DNA from: Symmetrospora coprosmae
Taxonomy: Eukaryota; Basidiomycota; Cystobasidiomycetes; Symmetrosporaceae
Assembly (NCBI GenBank): GCA_008802785.1
Contig: VUYT01000035.1
Span: forward strand, 62,001-126,000
DNA length: 64,000 nucleotides
Direction: 5' to 3'
Both the position numbers and the translations under genes were made by a program. Positions 11,464-21,753 of the stretch are shown here, piece by piece (position 1 is the first letter of the stretch; each line of letters opens with the position of its first letter). Below the pieces are notes generated by a model. That model saw only the letters and a list, made by a program, of their open reading frames with translations. It did not search any database and was not told the DNA's origin.

Positions 11464-12020
11464 ATGCGCTTCTCCGCCTCTTCCATCGTCGCCACCTTCG
11501 TTGCTGTCGGGATGGTTGCGGCCTCGCCGATCACGCGCGCCGAGAAGCGCGACTTCAACTGCAACGTCGAGCAGTGAGCAGCTCATCACTTCCATTACTG
11601 AGCGTCCCATGTATGCTGAGTATGTCCACTTCGCCCTCCGACAGGGTTCAATGCTGCAAGCAGACAATGACGCAGAAGGAGGCTTCCAAGGCTTTCGCCG
11701 GCCTGCTTATCCTTGACGATATAGTGGGGAACGTTGGCCTTAGCTGCACGGTGAGTCAAAGGCGACCAGTGTGTATGGCGTTATGGCCTTACTGTCGGAC
11801 GCTTCTGACTGGTCTCCTTCGGTCTGCAGCCCCTTGGCATTTCGGCTGGATCCTGCGGGAAGAGTGCGCCGGTATGCTGCTCACAGGTGAGTACCAGAGT
11901 CTGTGAAAGGAGTTTGCCTGTTGTGCATCGCAGTAGCTGAACCTGGGTGCCGCCTCTATTTCGCAGGTCCACCAGAGTGGCCTCGTCAACATGGGCTGCA
12001 CACCTTTGTCTGTCCTGTAG
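11464..12020 (+). CDS. hydrophobin, eight-cysteine basidiomycete type
   Basis: Four exons (11464-11573, 11645-11750, 11830-11886, 11967-12020) give 108 residues. A signal peptide (MRFSASSIVATFVAVGMVAA) is followed by a short pro-like segment with Arg/Lys pairs. The mature part carries the full C-CC-C-C-CC-C set: FNC, VQCC, LSC, AGSC, PVCC and NMGC. The C-terminus GLVNMGCTPLSVL is typical of basidiomycete hydrophobins. These are small secreted amphipathic proteins that self-assemble at air-water or wall surfaces. It shares the first-exon length (110 nt) and CCKQTMT block with the minus-strand neighbour, so the two arose by inverted duplication. It has one intron more. Confidence 0.93.
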
Positions 12021-12389
12021 ATTAGCACCATCTTGCGCAAGCTTCTCTTTGTCCTTTCATCTACTGCCTTGCGTCACGTTCCCTTAATCACCGCGTTCCG
12101 TGTGATCCGGGTCCTGCCTCCTAATCCAAATGTGCCAGTTCAGCCCTGATGTGGCCTGGGTCTGCCGTTAGTTCAGCACCGACGTCGCCGGTGCAGGGAG
12201 ATTCTATCTGCAGTGAGAGGACCATCATACTTGCGATTGGAGGGCTACCTTTGATGTGCGACTGGCTACAGGTGACGGCGGTCATGGCAATAAACGACAC
12301 GGACTGCTGATGCGGGTTCAAGCGTGGAGGTGGACGACGGGGGCTTGGCCTATCGTCAGGCGAGCTGTGGACGGATACGAGCTAGTTGG
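12021..12389. other. convergent 3' region between hydrophobin and RAD6
   Basis: This 370 bp lies between two stop codons of converging genes and probably holds both 3' untranslated regions and terminators. No gene or repeat is seen. Confidence 0.5.
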
Positions 12390-13223
12390 TCATGCCGTGG
12401 CATCGGACTCATCGAGCCAGGACGCCTCGACCGTCGCCCGCACGCGCTTGTGGTATTCCTTCAGGTTCTCGCGGTAGAGCGAGGCCGCTTCAGCATTGGC
12501 GGGGCTGTAAACAGCGATGCAGCAACATACAACTTCAGCAAAGCAACGAGAAGCGTGTGCACTGGCGAGCTCACCTGTTCGGGTTCGGGTCGTGCAGGAG
12601 ACTCTGGATGCTTGTCAGAATGGCGGCAACGTCGTAGGTGGGCGACCAGCGGTTCTGCAGGATGTCGAGACAGAGCTCGCCGTTGGCGTACACGTTCGGA
12701 TGGAACATCTTCGTGCTGCATCCGTTGGAAACACGTCAGTACGCATCTTCTCGTACAGCCTCGTAGCAGCCTCGCCACCAAAGCGACGAGGCCTCCAACC
12801 GGCAAGGTGCTCGGCGTTGGCACTCCATCAAGACAGGAGGGCGATGCTCACATAAACTTGACTGTCGGTGGCCGGTTTGGGTACGTCTCTTCAAAGGTGA
12901 GCGCTAGTCTGAACGTACCGTCCTCGAAGGGTGTCTCGGCTTGGATCAGCGCGCGGACGGGAGGTGTCAGCACGCCTACTTCATCCTCACAGCTGAGCAG
13001 CACCGCCGTGTATATGTGACGCTCACGGGGTCCAAAGATGACTGCGTTCCACAACAGGATGTTGTCCGGGCACGGCGCGCCAGAGACGCCAGAGGGAGGA
13101 TCCCGGGACAAGGCCTTGAAGTCCCGGACGAGGCGGCGTCGGGCAGTGTTGGACTTTGCGGGCAGTAGCGTGTCAGCTGCTGCCGTGTCATCGTCTGCAG
13201 CATACAAGATGCCCGCTCACCAT
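12390..13223 (-). CDS. RAD6: ubiquitin-conjugating enzyme E2 Rad6/Ubc2
   Basis: Five coding exons (13221-13223, 13027-13153, 12852-12939, 12575-12715, 12390-12504) give 157 residues. The first coding exon is the ATG alone, followed at once by GTGAGC; the next exon begins [13 protein letters not shown], the conserved Rad6 N-terminus. Further on are [34 protein letters not shown] with the HPN motif and active-site Cys, and [20 protein letters not shown]. The C-terminus ends in a short acidic tail (DESDA), shorter than that of budding yeast. Rad6 works with RING ligases such as Rad18 and Bre1 in PCNA and histone H2B ubiquitination and with Ubr1 in N-degron turnover. Reading without the first intron would add about 20 unrelated residues, so the spliced start is preferred. 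Confidence 0.96.
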
Positions 13224-13517
13224 GTGCAGCTGCTTTGGAAGATTACGGGAGAGGGTGAGAACCAGTCCAAGCCGTGGTGGTGCACGCTGACTGCCCCGTG
13301 ACGCCAGCCCCGGTGGTGACACAAGTGGCAAAGGGTCGCAGAGGGCAATGTGAGTGAGGGGCGTGTACAGGTTGCAGAAGCAGGAATGCGAAAGTGAATG
13401 GGACTACGCTACACTACACTGTATGTCTGGTACGACCCTGCGAGAATGCATTGCCCTTGGAGGCGGCGCGCACCCATCGTGCATCCTCCTCTCCGTACAC
13501 ACACCCCTAAATCCACC

Positions 13518-14696
13518 TTACTCGAACTGCAAATCCAGGTCGTCCATCGTCACATTGCTCAGGGAATACTCTGAGCGAAGTCCCGTAGCTCGAGCCGAGC
13601 TTCCCGGTTCACCTTGCGGACCACGAGCAGGGCGCTGCCTAGCCGTATTGCTGGCTTGCGGCGCGTAGGGAAGCTCTGGTGCAGGCAGCGAAGACGCGGT
13701 CGGCCCTTGATATGCGGAGCTGTACGCGAGTGGAGGCATCGGTCCAGCATTCAAGGGCATTGCCGGTCCCAACTCTAGGCCGGCGCCTGCAGTCGAGGCG
13801 CTGCTGCTGTTGCTTCGCCAGAAATCGCCATGAGGGAGTGAGGCTGTGTACGCTATTGCAGCCCCTTTCCTGCTGTACTGCGGTGTGTACTGATCTGGTG
13901 CTTCGTGCTCCATCCTCGCGTAGGCAGACGGGCCTATTGAGGGAGACCGACGGCTACTGCCTGGTGCCAGCGGTGAAACGAGGTAGTGTGACATGGACGG
14001 CGAAAGCAGGGCGTCTGCAGACTGCTGAATTGGCGTATTGGTTCGTGTGGGCTGGTCCGAAAAGACAAGCTGAGCTTGAGATCGTAGGGCGTCCTGCTGC
14101 TCGGAGCCGAGCTGGTAGTCGGGGTTGACGAAGTAGGGCTGCTGCGTTTCGCTGTATGGAGGCTCCTGGGCATATACGCCGACTGGAGCATAACTAGATT
14201 GCCCTTGAACGGTGAAGATGCTCTCGCGGTGCTGCCCTGGCTTAGGCGGCACTCCTCGGTCGAAGCCCAGCAGGGGTTGAGCGGCGGTCCCAGAGCGTCG
14301 AGCCCTCTCGACAGCCTGCTTCCTAAAGCGGGAGGAGTGGAGATGTTCGACCTCGGCGATGCTCTGCCTTGTCCAGCCCTTGCTGACCTTGAATGAGGCA
14401 TACGACAGCCGTGCTGCCAAAGTGTGGGCGAGCTTTCAGGGCGAGACGATGGGGATCAGCAGGCACTCTGCGGTCCGCTAAGGCGGAAATCAAGCACTCA
14501 CCTTCGATACTGCGTCACTACGTTTCGAGTGTTTGCCGCCTTGCGCTGTCCTGCTCCTCCTGCTGCTCGCCTGCGCTGCCGGCCTCACTGCCCGTCCTTC
14601 GCCTTTTGTGCTGCTGGCCTCGGCCTCCTGATCGCCTGCGTCTGCGGCTACAGGCGCGGGACCCTCCGCTGCCGAATTAGCTGCATAGCGTGCCAT
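13518..14696 (-). CDS. Whi5/Nrm1-like candidate G1/S repressor
   Basis: Two exons (14502-14696 and 13518-14432, phase 0) give 369 residues. Across the splice lies SKLAHTLAARLSYASFKVSK followed by GWTRQSIAEVEHL. This resembles the GTB motif of the Whi5/Nrm1 family (RL-x-A-x-x-KV-x-x-GW then an acidic VE), which binds the SBF/MBF-type G1/S transcription factors. The rest is low-complexity, rich in Ser, Pro, Gln and Ala, as in known members, and ends in an acidic patch MDDLDLQFE that could be an activator- or repressor-contact peptide. No DNA-binding domain is seen. The start is uncertain: in-frame ATGs also exist at 14801 and 14903. The family call rests on one short motif. Confidence 0.5.
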
Positions 14697-16959
14697 TGTC
14701 CGACCTTCATTGACGCTCGCTGGCTCTTCTTCCGTCTCCTCTGCCCATAACAGCCGTTCCGTGTGAGCGGGAAAGCGAGAGAGCCGACGCCGCTCGTCCA
14801 TCCGCTCAGACGCCGTCGGAGACTCCAGACTCTCCCCGCCCGAGCCCCAGGCAAGACGGGCCGTTCTAAAGCTCTGGCAGAGACGGTGCGGCCTTTGAAG
14901 CAAGCGCAGACAGGTACCCTCGAGGTGACACTTGTTAAGCTTTCAAAGGGCCCTGCATTGCGTTGTTTTGCATCGTGTGCCACGGTACATACAGCTCCGA
15001 GACTGCGCTTGATTGGCAATCAGTCTTCACTGTGCCTGGTGCCTGAGTGACTGTTGTACTCTCTGCAAGCTGCACCAGTATCGGTCCCTACATAGCCTTG
15101 GGGAACATACATGGCGACCCCTCTTTCTGGCATTGCAGATGCTGTCCAGGACGACGGACCTACGCCAGAGAACGCCATTGGCTACCGGATATTAGGAAGC
15201 GTTTCAAGATCCGGCGCTCGTCAGGCTGCCAGAACGCTTGAGCATCGTCTCCTGCTCCAACATCACCCATTGCACGTAATACACGACATGGTCAGTGCCA
15301 GGCGTTTCGACATCGTCAGCAGCCTCTTCGTTCCTGATGAAGTAACGCATCTGACAAATCCGTCGGATCTTTGCCGAAATTAGCGGGAAAGATCCGAAGG
15401 CAGGCCCCGCGCGTAAATGGGGACTTGAGTGGCAAAAGTTGTTATAACCCCGAACATGTAAGCGGTTGCAAAGCCTGCCGAAGGCATATCTTGGTACCAT
15501 GACCTGCATCTCTTCGGTCACTAAGAGTGCCTGGATTGTGCGAGCTGGTCGGTCTGAGCGGGTGCGAGCTCATGAGGCGGACAGGATCACCTGGATCCTT
15601 GCGAAGTTTCACCAGGCCCAGGCAGTAGTCTGCGGTACCCTGGGTCGAGGACCAGAAATATCGACAGAGTGTCGCGTGCAGACAGTGGGCCTGCCAAGCC
15701 GTGTGTTGCTCCTTCTAATTCTCCTAACGCCGCGACTTGTTTTCTTGGTCTATGTGTATTGACCGGGACGTGCTGATGTTATACTCGAGTGCAGCAGCTT
15801 GGCCTGTGCGAGTGCTGTCCTGGTGCCTGAGCCTGCGCCCTCGGCTGTGTTCCGGGGCCTTTCCGCCCTCCGCCGAGTGGGCTTCGCCCGCGCGCGCGCT
15901 CGTCGAGCTGCTCCCGCCGAGACATCATCTCCTCCCCCAAGTCTGCAAGGCCCGCCCCGCGCCAGCTGGGCTCGCAGCGACTGTGTACACGGTTTCTTGA
16001 CGGGGTTACTGCACAGTCAGCTGTGCCTTCCAAGCCCAGTCGGCGATAGCAGTCGGCAGTTTGCCGATGACTTCGTGCAGAAACGCGCCCTCGGGAGAGG
16101 CTGCAGAGGCACTCGACCCACAAGGCGGCAGCACGGCAGCCTGTCGACACGGCAAACCCAGCTCACTCAGCATGCAGACCTTCTTACGTCTGCACAGCTT
16201 GCCATTCTGCATGCCGAGGCAGCTGCTGTCATCCTCGTAGGCAGTCGGGGCCTGGCCAGCTTGCCTCCATTTCAGCATCTCGACCTCATCAGTAACCACA
16301 GGTCCACCACCCGCAGGAGGAGCAGCCACGACAGCGGCGGCAGCGGGAGAGGGACACAGATCACTCCGCATCTGTTCAGAGCCCAAAGAGCATCCGCGCT
16401 TCTCGTCTACATACACAACCGCTCGGAAGCGTGCTAGGGCGGTCCCAGCGAGAGTCACCTGCCTGGGAGCTCGTTCGGCTCGCGGCGCCTCGGCACTGGT
16501 AGCGCGAACAGACCATATTCAAGAGGAAAGATCTGCACGGCGTGACGCAAGGGGACGGAGATTGAGCAGGTCGTGCTCATAGCAACAGTTGGAGTCGGTC
16601 AGACATCGTCAACCACTCAAAGCAGCTCCCTCCTGCCTGTCTGATCCGATCGACCGCTCGGTCTTGCTCGCGTGCCCGCCCGCCCGGCAGAGCGAGCTCT
16701 GTTTGAACTGGGTGAGCCTTTTCGGACCGAGCGAGGTACTCCTTGCCTCTGCTGCGGCTCCTGCGCATCCGCTGCAGTTGAAGGCAGCTGATAGAGAGAG
16801 AGACGGTGCTCATGCTGCTTCTGCCACGTTCAGTGTGCGTACGGGTCGCTCGGCGTTAAGGCGCGCACCACCACCAGGCCAAGCTGCAGCTGCGGACAAG
16901 GCGCATCAAAGCCCAGAGCAAATCATAGCCAGCACCGGAGCCAGCGGATACAGCCAAAC
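14697..16959. other. long stretch without a supported gene
   Basis: About 2.3 kb separate the start of the Whi5-like gene from the start of the copper-fist gene. Short open frames occur on both strands, for example 16006-16458 minus and 16589-16966 plus. None shows a family motif, convincing splice continuity or protein-like composition. The region presumably holds both promoters and perhaps a long 5' leader of the transcription factor. A non-coding RNA cannot be excluded from sequence alone. Confidence 0.4.
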
Positions 16960-19283
16960 ATGGTGAGTAGAATCACACGGTAGCAATGCACCCTGGCCGT
17001 TCTCCGTCGCGCTCCTCCTGCCTCTGCCTCTTCCTCCGGGACCGCGACATCATTGACATGTCAGCAAAGGCGGATAACAATTTCCGCCGGAGCTCCGATG
17101 TCAACCCTAAAAGGCTGTTTCAGGAAGAGCAGAAGGCAGAGGCAAAGCAGCAGAGAGAACGAGCGCGCACAGGGTGCCATCAACACCTCGATACATCATC
17201 GCAGAAGGCTGATCTTCCTCTTCCTGTCCCTTCACCACAATAGATCGTCAAGGAGGGCCAAAAATGGGCATGCAAATCATGCATCACGGGTCACCGGAGC
17301 AGCAAGTGCAGCCACTCTGACCGAGAGCTCTTCGCAATCGCCAAGAAGGGACGCCCAAGCAGTCACTGCAAACTATGCCGCGACGCAGGCTACTCTGCCA
17401 ACGCAACCGCACCAGCGCCGCCAGGCTGCACCTGCCAGGCCAAGCGGCGCCACCGAGTCGAGATGGGCGAGCTGCCTGGAGCTAGCTCAGCCTCTTCCAG
17501 CAGCATGGGCACGAGAACAGGCGAGAGCAGCTCTGCTGCCTCAGCAGCACTGGGCATGGGAGGTGGCCGCCTGCCCGCTGGTGCGGCGTCAGATCTCGTC
17601 CATGTCCCGATAGAGGCTTTACCAAAACTCAAGCGCAGGAAAAGCAGTGGCACGTCTGAACGTGGCAGCCTCGTCAGCACTGCCTCTTATGCTAGTAGCG
17701 TAGAGAGCTTGGTCAGCCTTCCCGACGGAGGTGAGCAGGATCTCGTCCTATTAATCTAGCGCGTTCGAATCGAGCTAAGCAACTCTGTTCGACCGTTCGC
17801 AGTCTATCCGAATTCAACCTCCTCATCCGCCTCGTCTCCTGTCCACCCAGACTTCTCGCAAGCTCAGCATACCTTTCACGAGCAGCCAATATTTTTGGAC
17901 CCTCCAGATGGCCTTCCACCGGATCAGGCGATGCTAGCGGACCCTCGCTTCGCCCATTACATGCAAGGGCACCAGATTCAGCAGCTTGGTCAGATGCTAG
18001 ACGGTCCCGGCAACTACGCGCAGCTTCCTCCCATCTATCCGTACCAGCAGGCGATGCATCAGGTTCAGCAGCAGGAACAGCAATATACTCGTGATAGCGA
18101 AAGAAGCAGTGGCATGGCAGTCGCTTCTGACCAGCAGATACAGCAGCACCAGCACCAGCATCAGCAGCAGCAGCAAGAGTCCGGAGACCCATTGCTGCCA
18201 TGGTGGATGCATCGGGCCGACTTCCCGCAAGACCACGCTGCGCCTGCACAACACAGCATGCCCGGAGGAAGTGGGGATGGTCAGTCCGCGTCGTATCACC
18301 AGCATTATCAGGCATACGGTCGAGACTTCCGTACACAGCAGTATCACGCTATAGATGGCAGCGAGCAGGGCCAACAATCGGAGCAGCAGCATGCTCAGGG
18401 CCAAGGCCGCCATCATTCAAGCCAATTCGCATCGCCCCTTTCTTTCAACGCTCCTCACCCTAATCAGCAGGATGAACAGGGCACTTCTTGGGCCTCCCAC
18501 GGTGCTCTGGCCCAGCACGCCCCTTACGCGACATCGGGCCATATCGATACGCAAGATTACCAAGAACAGCGATCTCACAGCGATCCTGTAGTCCGTCTTT
18601 CCCAGCAGCACCGTGATAGCTGGCACACCGATGCGGACTCGAGATACCAGCAAGCCCAGTCGGAAGACACCTCCAGCTTCCCGTCTCGCCCACAAATCCA
18701 ACCAGAACAGCGACGGTCAGACGGGGACTTGCCATCGGGCGAGCAAGCGTTTCAACAGCAGCAGCACTCTTTCAACCATTCTCAGCAGGGCCATGCGCAA
18801 TACTCGCAGGCACCTCATACTTGGCCTTTTCACTACGACTGTGCTACGGCATCTCAGCACGTATCGCATGCCGACATTTCGGCTTCGGAGCAATGGCCCA
18901 GCCACGGAGGCTATTATCCGCCACAGCTCACCGTCCGTCCGGATAGCTGGAAGTACGACACGCCGTCACTCACGGGGGATGGTCACACGGACTCGCGTAC
19001 CAACTCGAGCGAGAGCATCGACGTCAAGCCGGACCTCTCGAAGCTCATCACGCAGGGCGGCGGGGATGGCCTACAAAGGGCAGGGCACGGAGAAGGACAA
19101 GCTCAGAGTCAGTCCTACGCTCACGGAATGGCCGCTGTTGGCGGTGGACGGACTACGCCGATCGACGCAGAGTCGTACCTGCCCACGAATCACCGTACGA
19201 TGGAGCTTCGCCTGCCTATCAGGAAGAGGAAGAGCTCGGGCGAGGATATGGTATTCAGTGCTACGGCAGCCAATCAAGGGTAA
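16960..19283 (+). CDS. copper-fist transcription factor
   Basis: Three coding exons (16960-16962, 17244-17730, 17803-19283) give 656 residues. The first exon is ATG only; exon 2 opens IVKEGQKWACKSCITGHRSS then KCSHSDRELFAIAKKGRPSS and HCKLCR. This is the copper-fist DNA-binding domain of the Ace1/Mac1/Cuf1 family: Zn-binding Cys-x2-Cys with later Cys and His, and the (R/K)GRP minor-groove hook. A short CTCQAKRRH follows. The remaining 560 residues are low-complexity. A Gln/His run from a CAG/CAC repeat lies near 18130-18176, and there is a conserved-looking patch of Pro/Asp. The clustered CxC motifs used for copper sensing in Ace1 and Cuf1 are not seen, so the protein may respond to copper differently or not at all. 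The intron after ATG is 281 nt. Confidence 0.92.
18127..18176 (+). repeat. CAG/CAC trinucleotide run coding Gln/His
   Basis: An imperfect trinucleotide run of CAG and CAC inside the copper-fist gene encodes a Gln/His tract. It is a likely site of length variation between strains. Confidence 0.7.
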
Positions 19284-19570
19284 AATGCGTGCAGGAGCAG
19301 TCAATACTGTTAGTCGCCGCAATCGGTCATCTTCGTCTCAATTGTGGTTGTAGCCTACTTTCAGTCATGTCGCATAGGGGTGTCAAGACGTGGCAATGCA
19401 GGGGAGTTGTGTGTGCGAGATAGAACAGGCAACGCCCCAAACTGTCTGGGTCCCCATTGTCGGGGTCTCCTCCGACTGCTTGATGGATGCGATAATTTGA
19501 CTTCGCCGAGGATCATGTGAGGGATCCGAACGACGGGTGCTGAACGATGTACATGCGCGACATACCCAGC

Positions 19571-20338
19571 CTAATTGCTCGACCCTGCCATCCCTTCCTG
19601 TCCGATTCCCGACACGGTAGCCGATGCGCCACTCTCGACGCTTCCACCCACTTCATCCTGCCGCCGTGCGAGCGTGAGGTCGACGACGCTATTCACGAGC
19701 TGGTCATCTCTCCGTCTGAGCTGCTCGAGCAACTCCAGTCCTCGCTGCTTCTGTGTCGCCAGCCAGCGTTCGTGCCAAACGGACAAGTAGGGTGGCGACC
19801 GTATCTCCGCTTCGGAGATTTCAGAGGATGGCGAAGGGGTGGGCGACGCAGTGCGGTCTTCCTCCTCGGACTGCCTGGCCCGCTCGAGCCGGCGTTGGTA
19901 GCGCTCGGCGAGCGCGATAGATTGCAACGCAATGAGGCGCGTGTCCTGTTCCTGCTGCTGTTGCTGCATTCGAGCGAAGTGGAGGATGCAGAGGATGGCC
20001 CGGAGCTGGTGGTACGCGGAGGACGGTACGGACGTGGATGCGAGTGGTACTGCTGCTGCAAGTCTGGAGATAGTAGAGGCTCGGAATCGCGTGCCAACCA
20101 TACAGAGTGGACCTGAGGGCGTCTGTGAAGGAAGGAGTACGCGCGGCATCATCAGCGCGTGAATTTGGAAAGGACGCGACTGGCCAGGAAGCCCGCTCAC
20201 TTGGGCAGCAGCAGGGCGCAGTAACGGTATTAAGAGGAGCAGATGTGAATGGATGGAGTGGAAGCAAGAGGCGCAGCCCAACCACACAGAGCTGACAGTC
20301 TGCCGGTTTGGCACGTCCGACCCGGAGACGTACGCCAC
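19571..20338 (-). CDS. hypothetical protein, helical C-terminus
   Basis: The best-supported part is exon 19571-20122, coding about 183 residues that begin after a clear acceptor (CTTCCTTCACAG). It contains a Gln run followed by a charged helical region (TRLIALQSIALAERYQRRLE), a Ser/Pro acidic linker, and LSVWHERWLATQKQRGLELL leading into another charged helix. An upstream exon 20201-20338 joins in phase 0 through a GTGAGC donor but looks less protein-like, so the true start may differ; an ATG at 20101 lies inside the second exon. I do not recognise the family. The gene runs the same way as FCY1, whose stop lies 260 bp upstream of it. Confidence 0.45.
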   Translation of the reverse strand: MAYVSGSDVPNRQTVSSVWLGCASCFHSIHSHLLLLIPLLRPAAAQVSGLPGQSRPFQIHALMMPRVLLPSQTPSGPLCMVGTRFRASTISRLAAAVPLASTSVPSSAYHQLRAILCILHFARMQQQQQEQDTRLIALQSIALAERYQRRLERARQSEEEDRTASPTPSPSSEISEAEIRSPPYLSVWHERWLATQKQRGLELLEQLRRRDDQLVNSVVDLTLARRQDEVGGSVESGASATVSGIGQEGMAGSSN

Positions 20339-20600
20339 TGGGACCGACTCGGAGAACTCCGATGCGGATTTCCAGCCGGCCAGACAGGCGGACCGGACAC
20401 GACCCGCAAGCTCCCATGACAGTCCAGATGCTCAAGAACATGTTTGCTTTCTTTCCTTTATCCCACTTTCCTTTTCCCACTGTCCTGGACTTATCTGCAT
20501 TCATCCACATCTGTGTGGGCGGCTGTTTGTGCCAGCGCTGTCCAGATCTATAGGGGCCGCATCTATAGGCATCTTCTGCGCCGCACCCTGTCCAACCTCG

Positions 20601-21452
20601 CTACTGCTGCTTGGCTTCTGGATCCACAACGCCAATGTCCTCGTTCCACACACTGGGCCAGCGACGAATGAATTCGCTCATGAGAGCCTTGCATTCGCTC
20701 GAGTCTGAGCGAGAGTTAGGACAAAGAGCGCTCGAGACCGTCAGCTGTTGCGCCGGAGTCGCGACCGTTCGCAGCCACGGGAGCCTTGTTGTGCGAGAGC
20801 TGCGCACGGACGTCTGTTCAAGAACTTACCTGCATTGACCAGCTCGACGCCCTCGTGCTTGAGGAAGGTCTCGCCGCGACTCAGGTACGTCTCGTTCTCG
20901 CCGATGACGACTCGCGGGATGCCGTAGAGGAGGATGGAGCCCGAGCACATCTGGCAAGGAGAGAGCGTCGTGTACATCCTGGAGGGTCAGGCGTAGTGTC
21001 GATATCACGGAGGGCGAGAGCGGATCCGAAGGCGTCCAACGAGCGCGCAGGGATCAAATCAGTGTCTGGCTGAAGCGACGGCAGAGAGCCTCAGTGACGC
21101 ACGTCGTGTTCTTGTACGCGATCCCGGGAAGTCTGCCAACGCCGTTCTCGAGGCAGTCGGTCTCGCCATGCAGAGTCGCGCTGTTCTTCTGTACGCGACG
21201 GTTCCGGCCGACTCCAAGCACCTTGCCAGTAGCGTTGTCTATGAGAGCAGCACCGATAGGCACGCCCTCTGCGAAAAGTATCAAAGTGGAGGAATTGCAT
21301 CAGCATTCTGCACTCCGTCCAGACCGTCCAGGCGCGCCCGCACCTTCCGACAGGCCCGTGGAAGCTTGTTCGATGGCCAGCTTGAGGCCCTTCTTGTCCT
21401 GCTCGCTGAGCTCGCTGGTTGTCGCTGGTGTCTGGTAGCTGTCCATTATCAT
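20601..21452 (-). CDS. FCY1: cytosine deaminase
   Basis: Four exons (21344-21452, 21103-21268, 20830-20978, 20601-20704) give 175 residues. The order matches yeast Fcy1: GVPIGAALIDN, SATLHGETDCLEN with the His and catalytic Glu, MYTTLSPCQMCSGSILLYGI with the two Zn-binding Cys, GENETYLSRGE, and a C-terminus ending EFIRRWPSVWNEDIG. The enzyme converts cytosine to uracil (and 5-fluorocytosine to 5-fluorouracil) in pyrimidine salvage, in the cytoplasm. The start is the first ATG after an in-frame stop at about 21453; a second ATG two codons on is possible. The gene lies downstream of, and in the same orientation as, a GIT1-like transporter. Confidence 0.96.
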
Positions 21453-21753
21453 CTAGTGGGAGGATGGAAGCGGTGAGAGGGCAAGCTGGGATAAGTGCCG
21501 CGAGCACTGATAGCCCTGATAAGCTCGGCATCACTGATGCCGACGGAGCTGCACGGAGGCAGCCATGCTGCTCATTCACTCGCTGAACCAAACCGCCCAG
21601 TCGACGACCGCATTGCCTCTACCACTAATCCCAGATCACTTAGACCGGACCTGCTTGCTTTACATAGACTTTGGTAGCTAATGGCTGCGCGCTCGCTACA
21701 TGGGAGACTCTTGTATAGCTTTGCGAGCCCATTTGCATATTCACTTACTTGAC
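21453..21753. other. intergenic region between the GIT1-like gene and FCY1
   Basis: About 300 bp between the stop of the transporter and the start of FCY1, both on the minus strand. It probably contains the transporter terminator and the FCY1 promoter. No further feature is seen. Confidence 0.4.

Noticed and set aside
13154-13207. Unspliced N-terminal extension of RAD6
   Set aside because: The extension is unrelated to any Rad6 N-terminus, whereas splicing from the ATG at 13223 gives the exact conserved start.
15204-15521. Open frame on the minus strand in the long spacer
   Set aside because: No start context, splice partner, domain or protein-like composition; treated as chance.
17755-17785. 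GTTCGAATC resembling a tRNA T-loop
   Set aside because: No matching acceptor, D or anticodon arms can be paired around it, and it lies inside an intron of the copper-fist gene.
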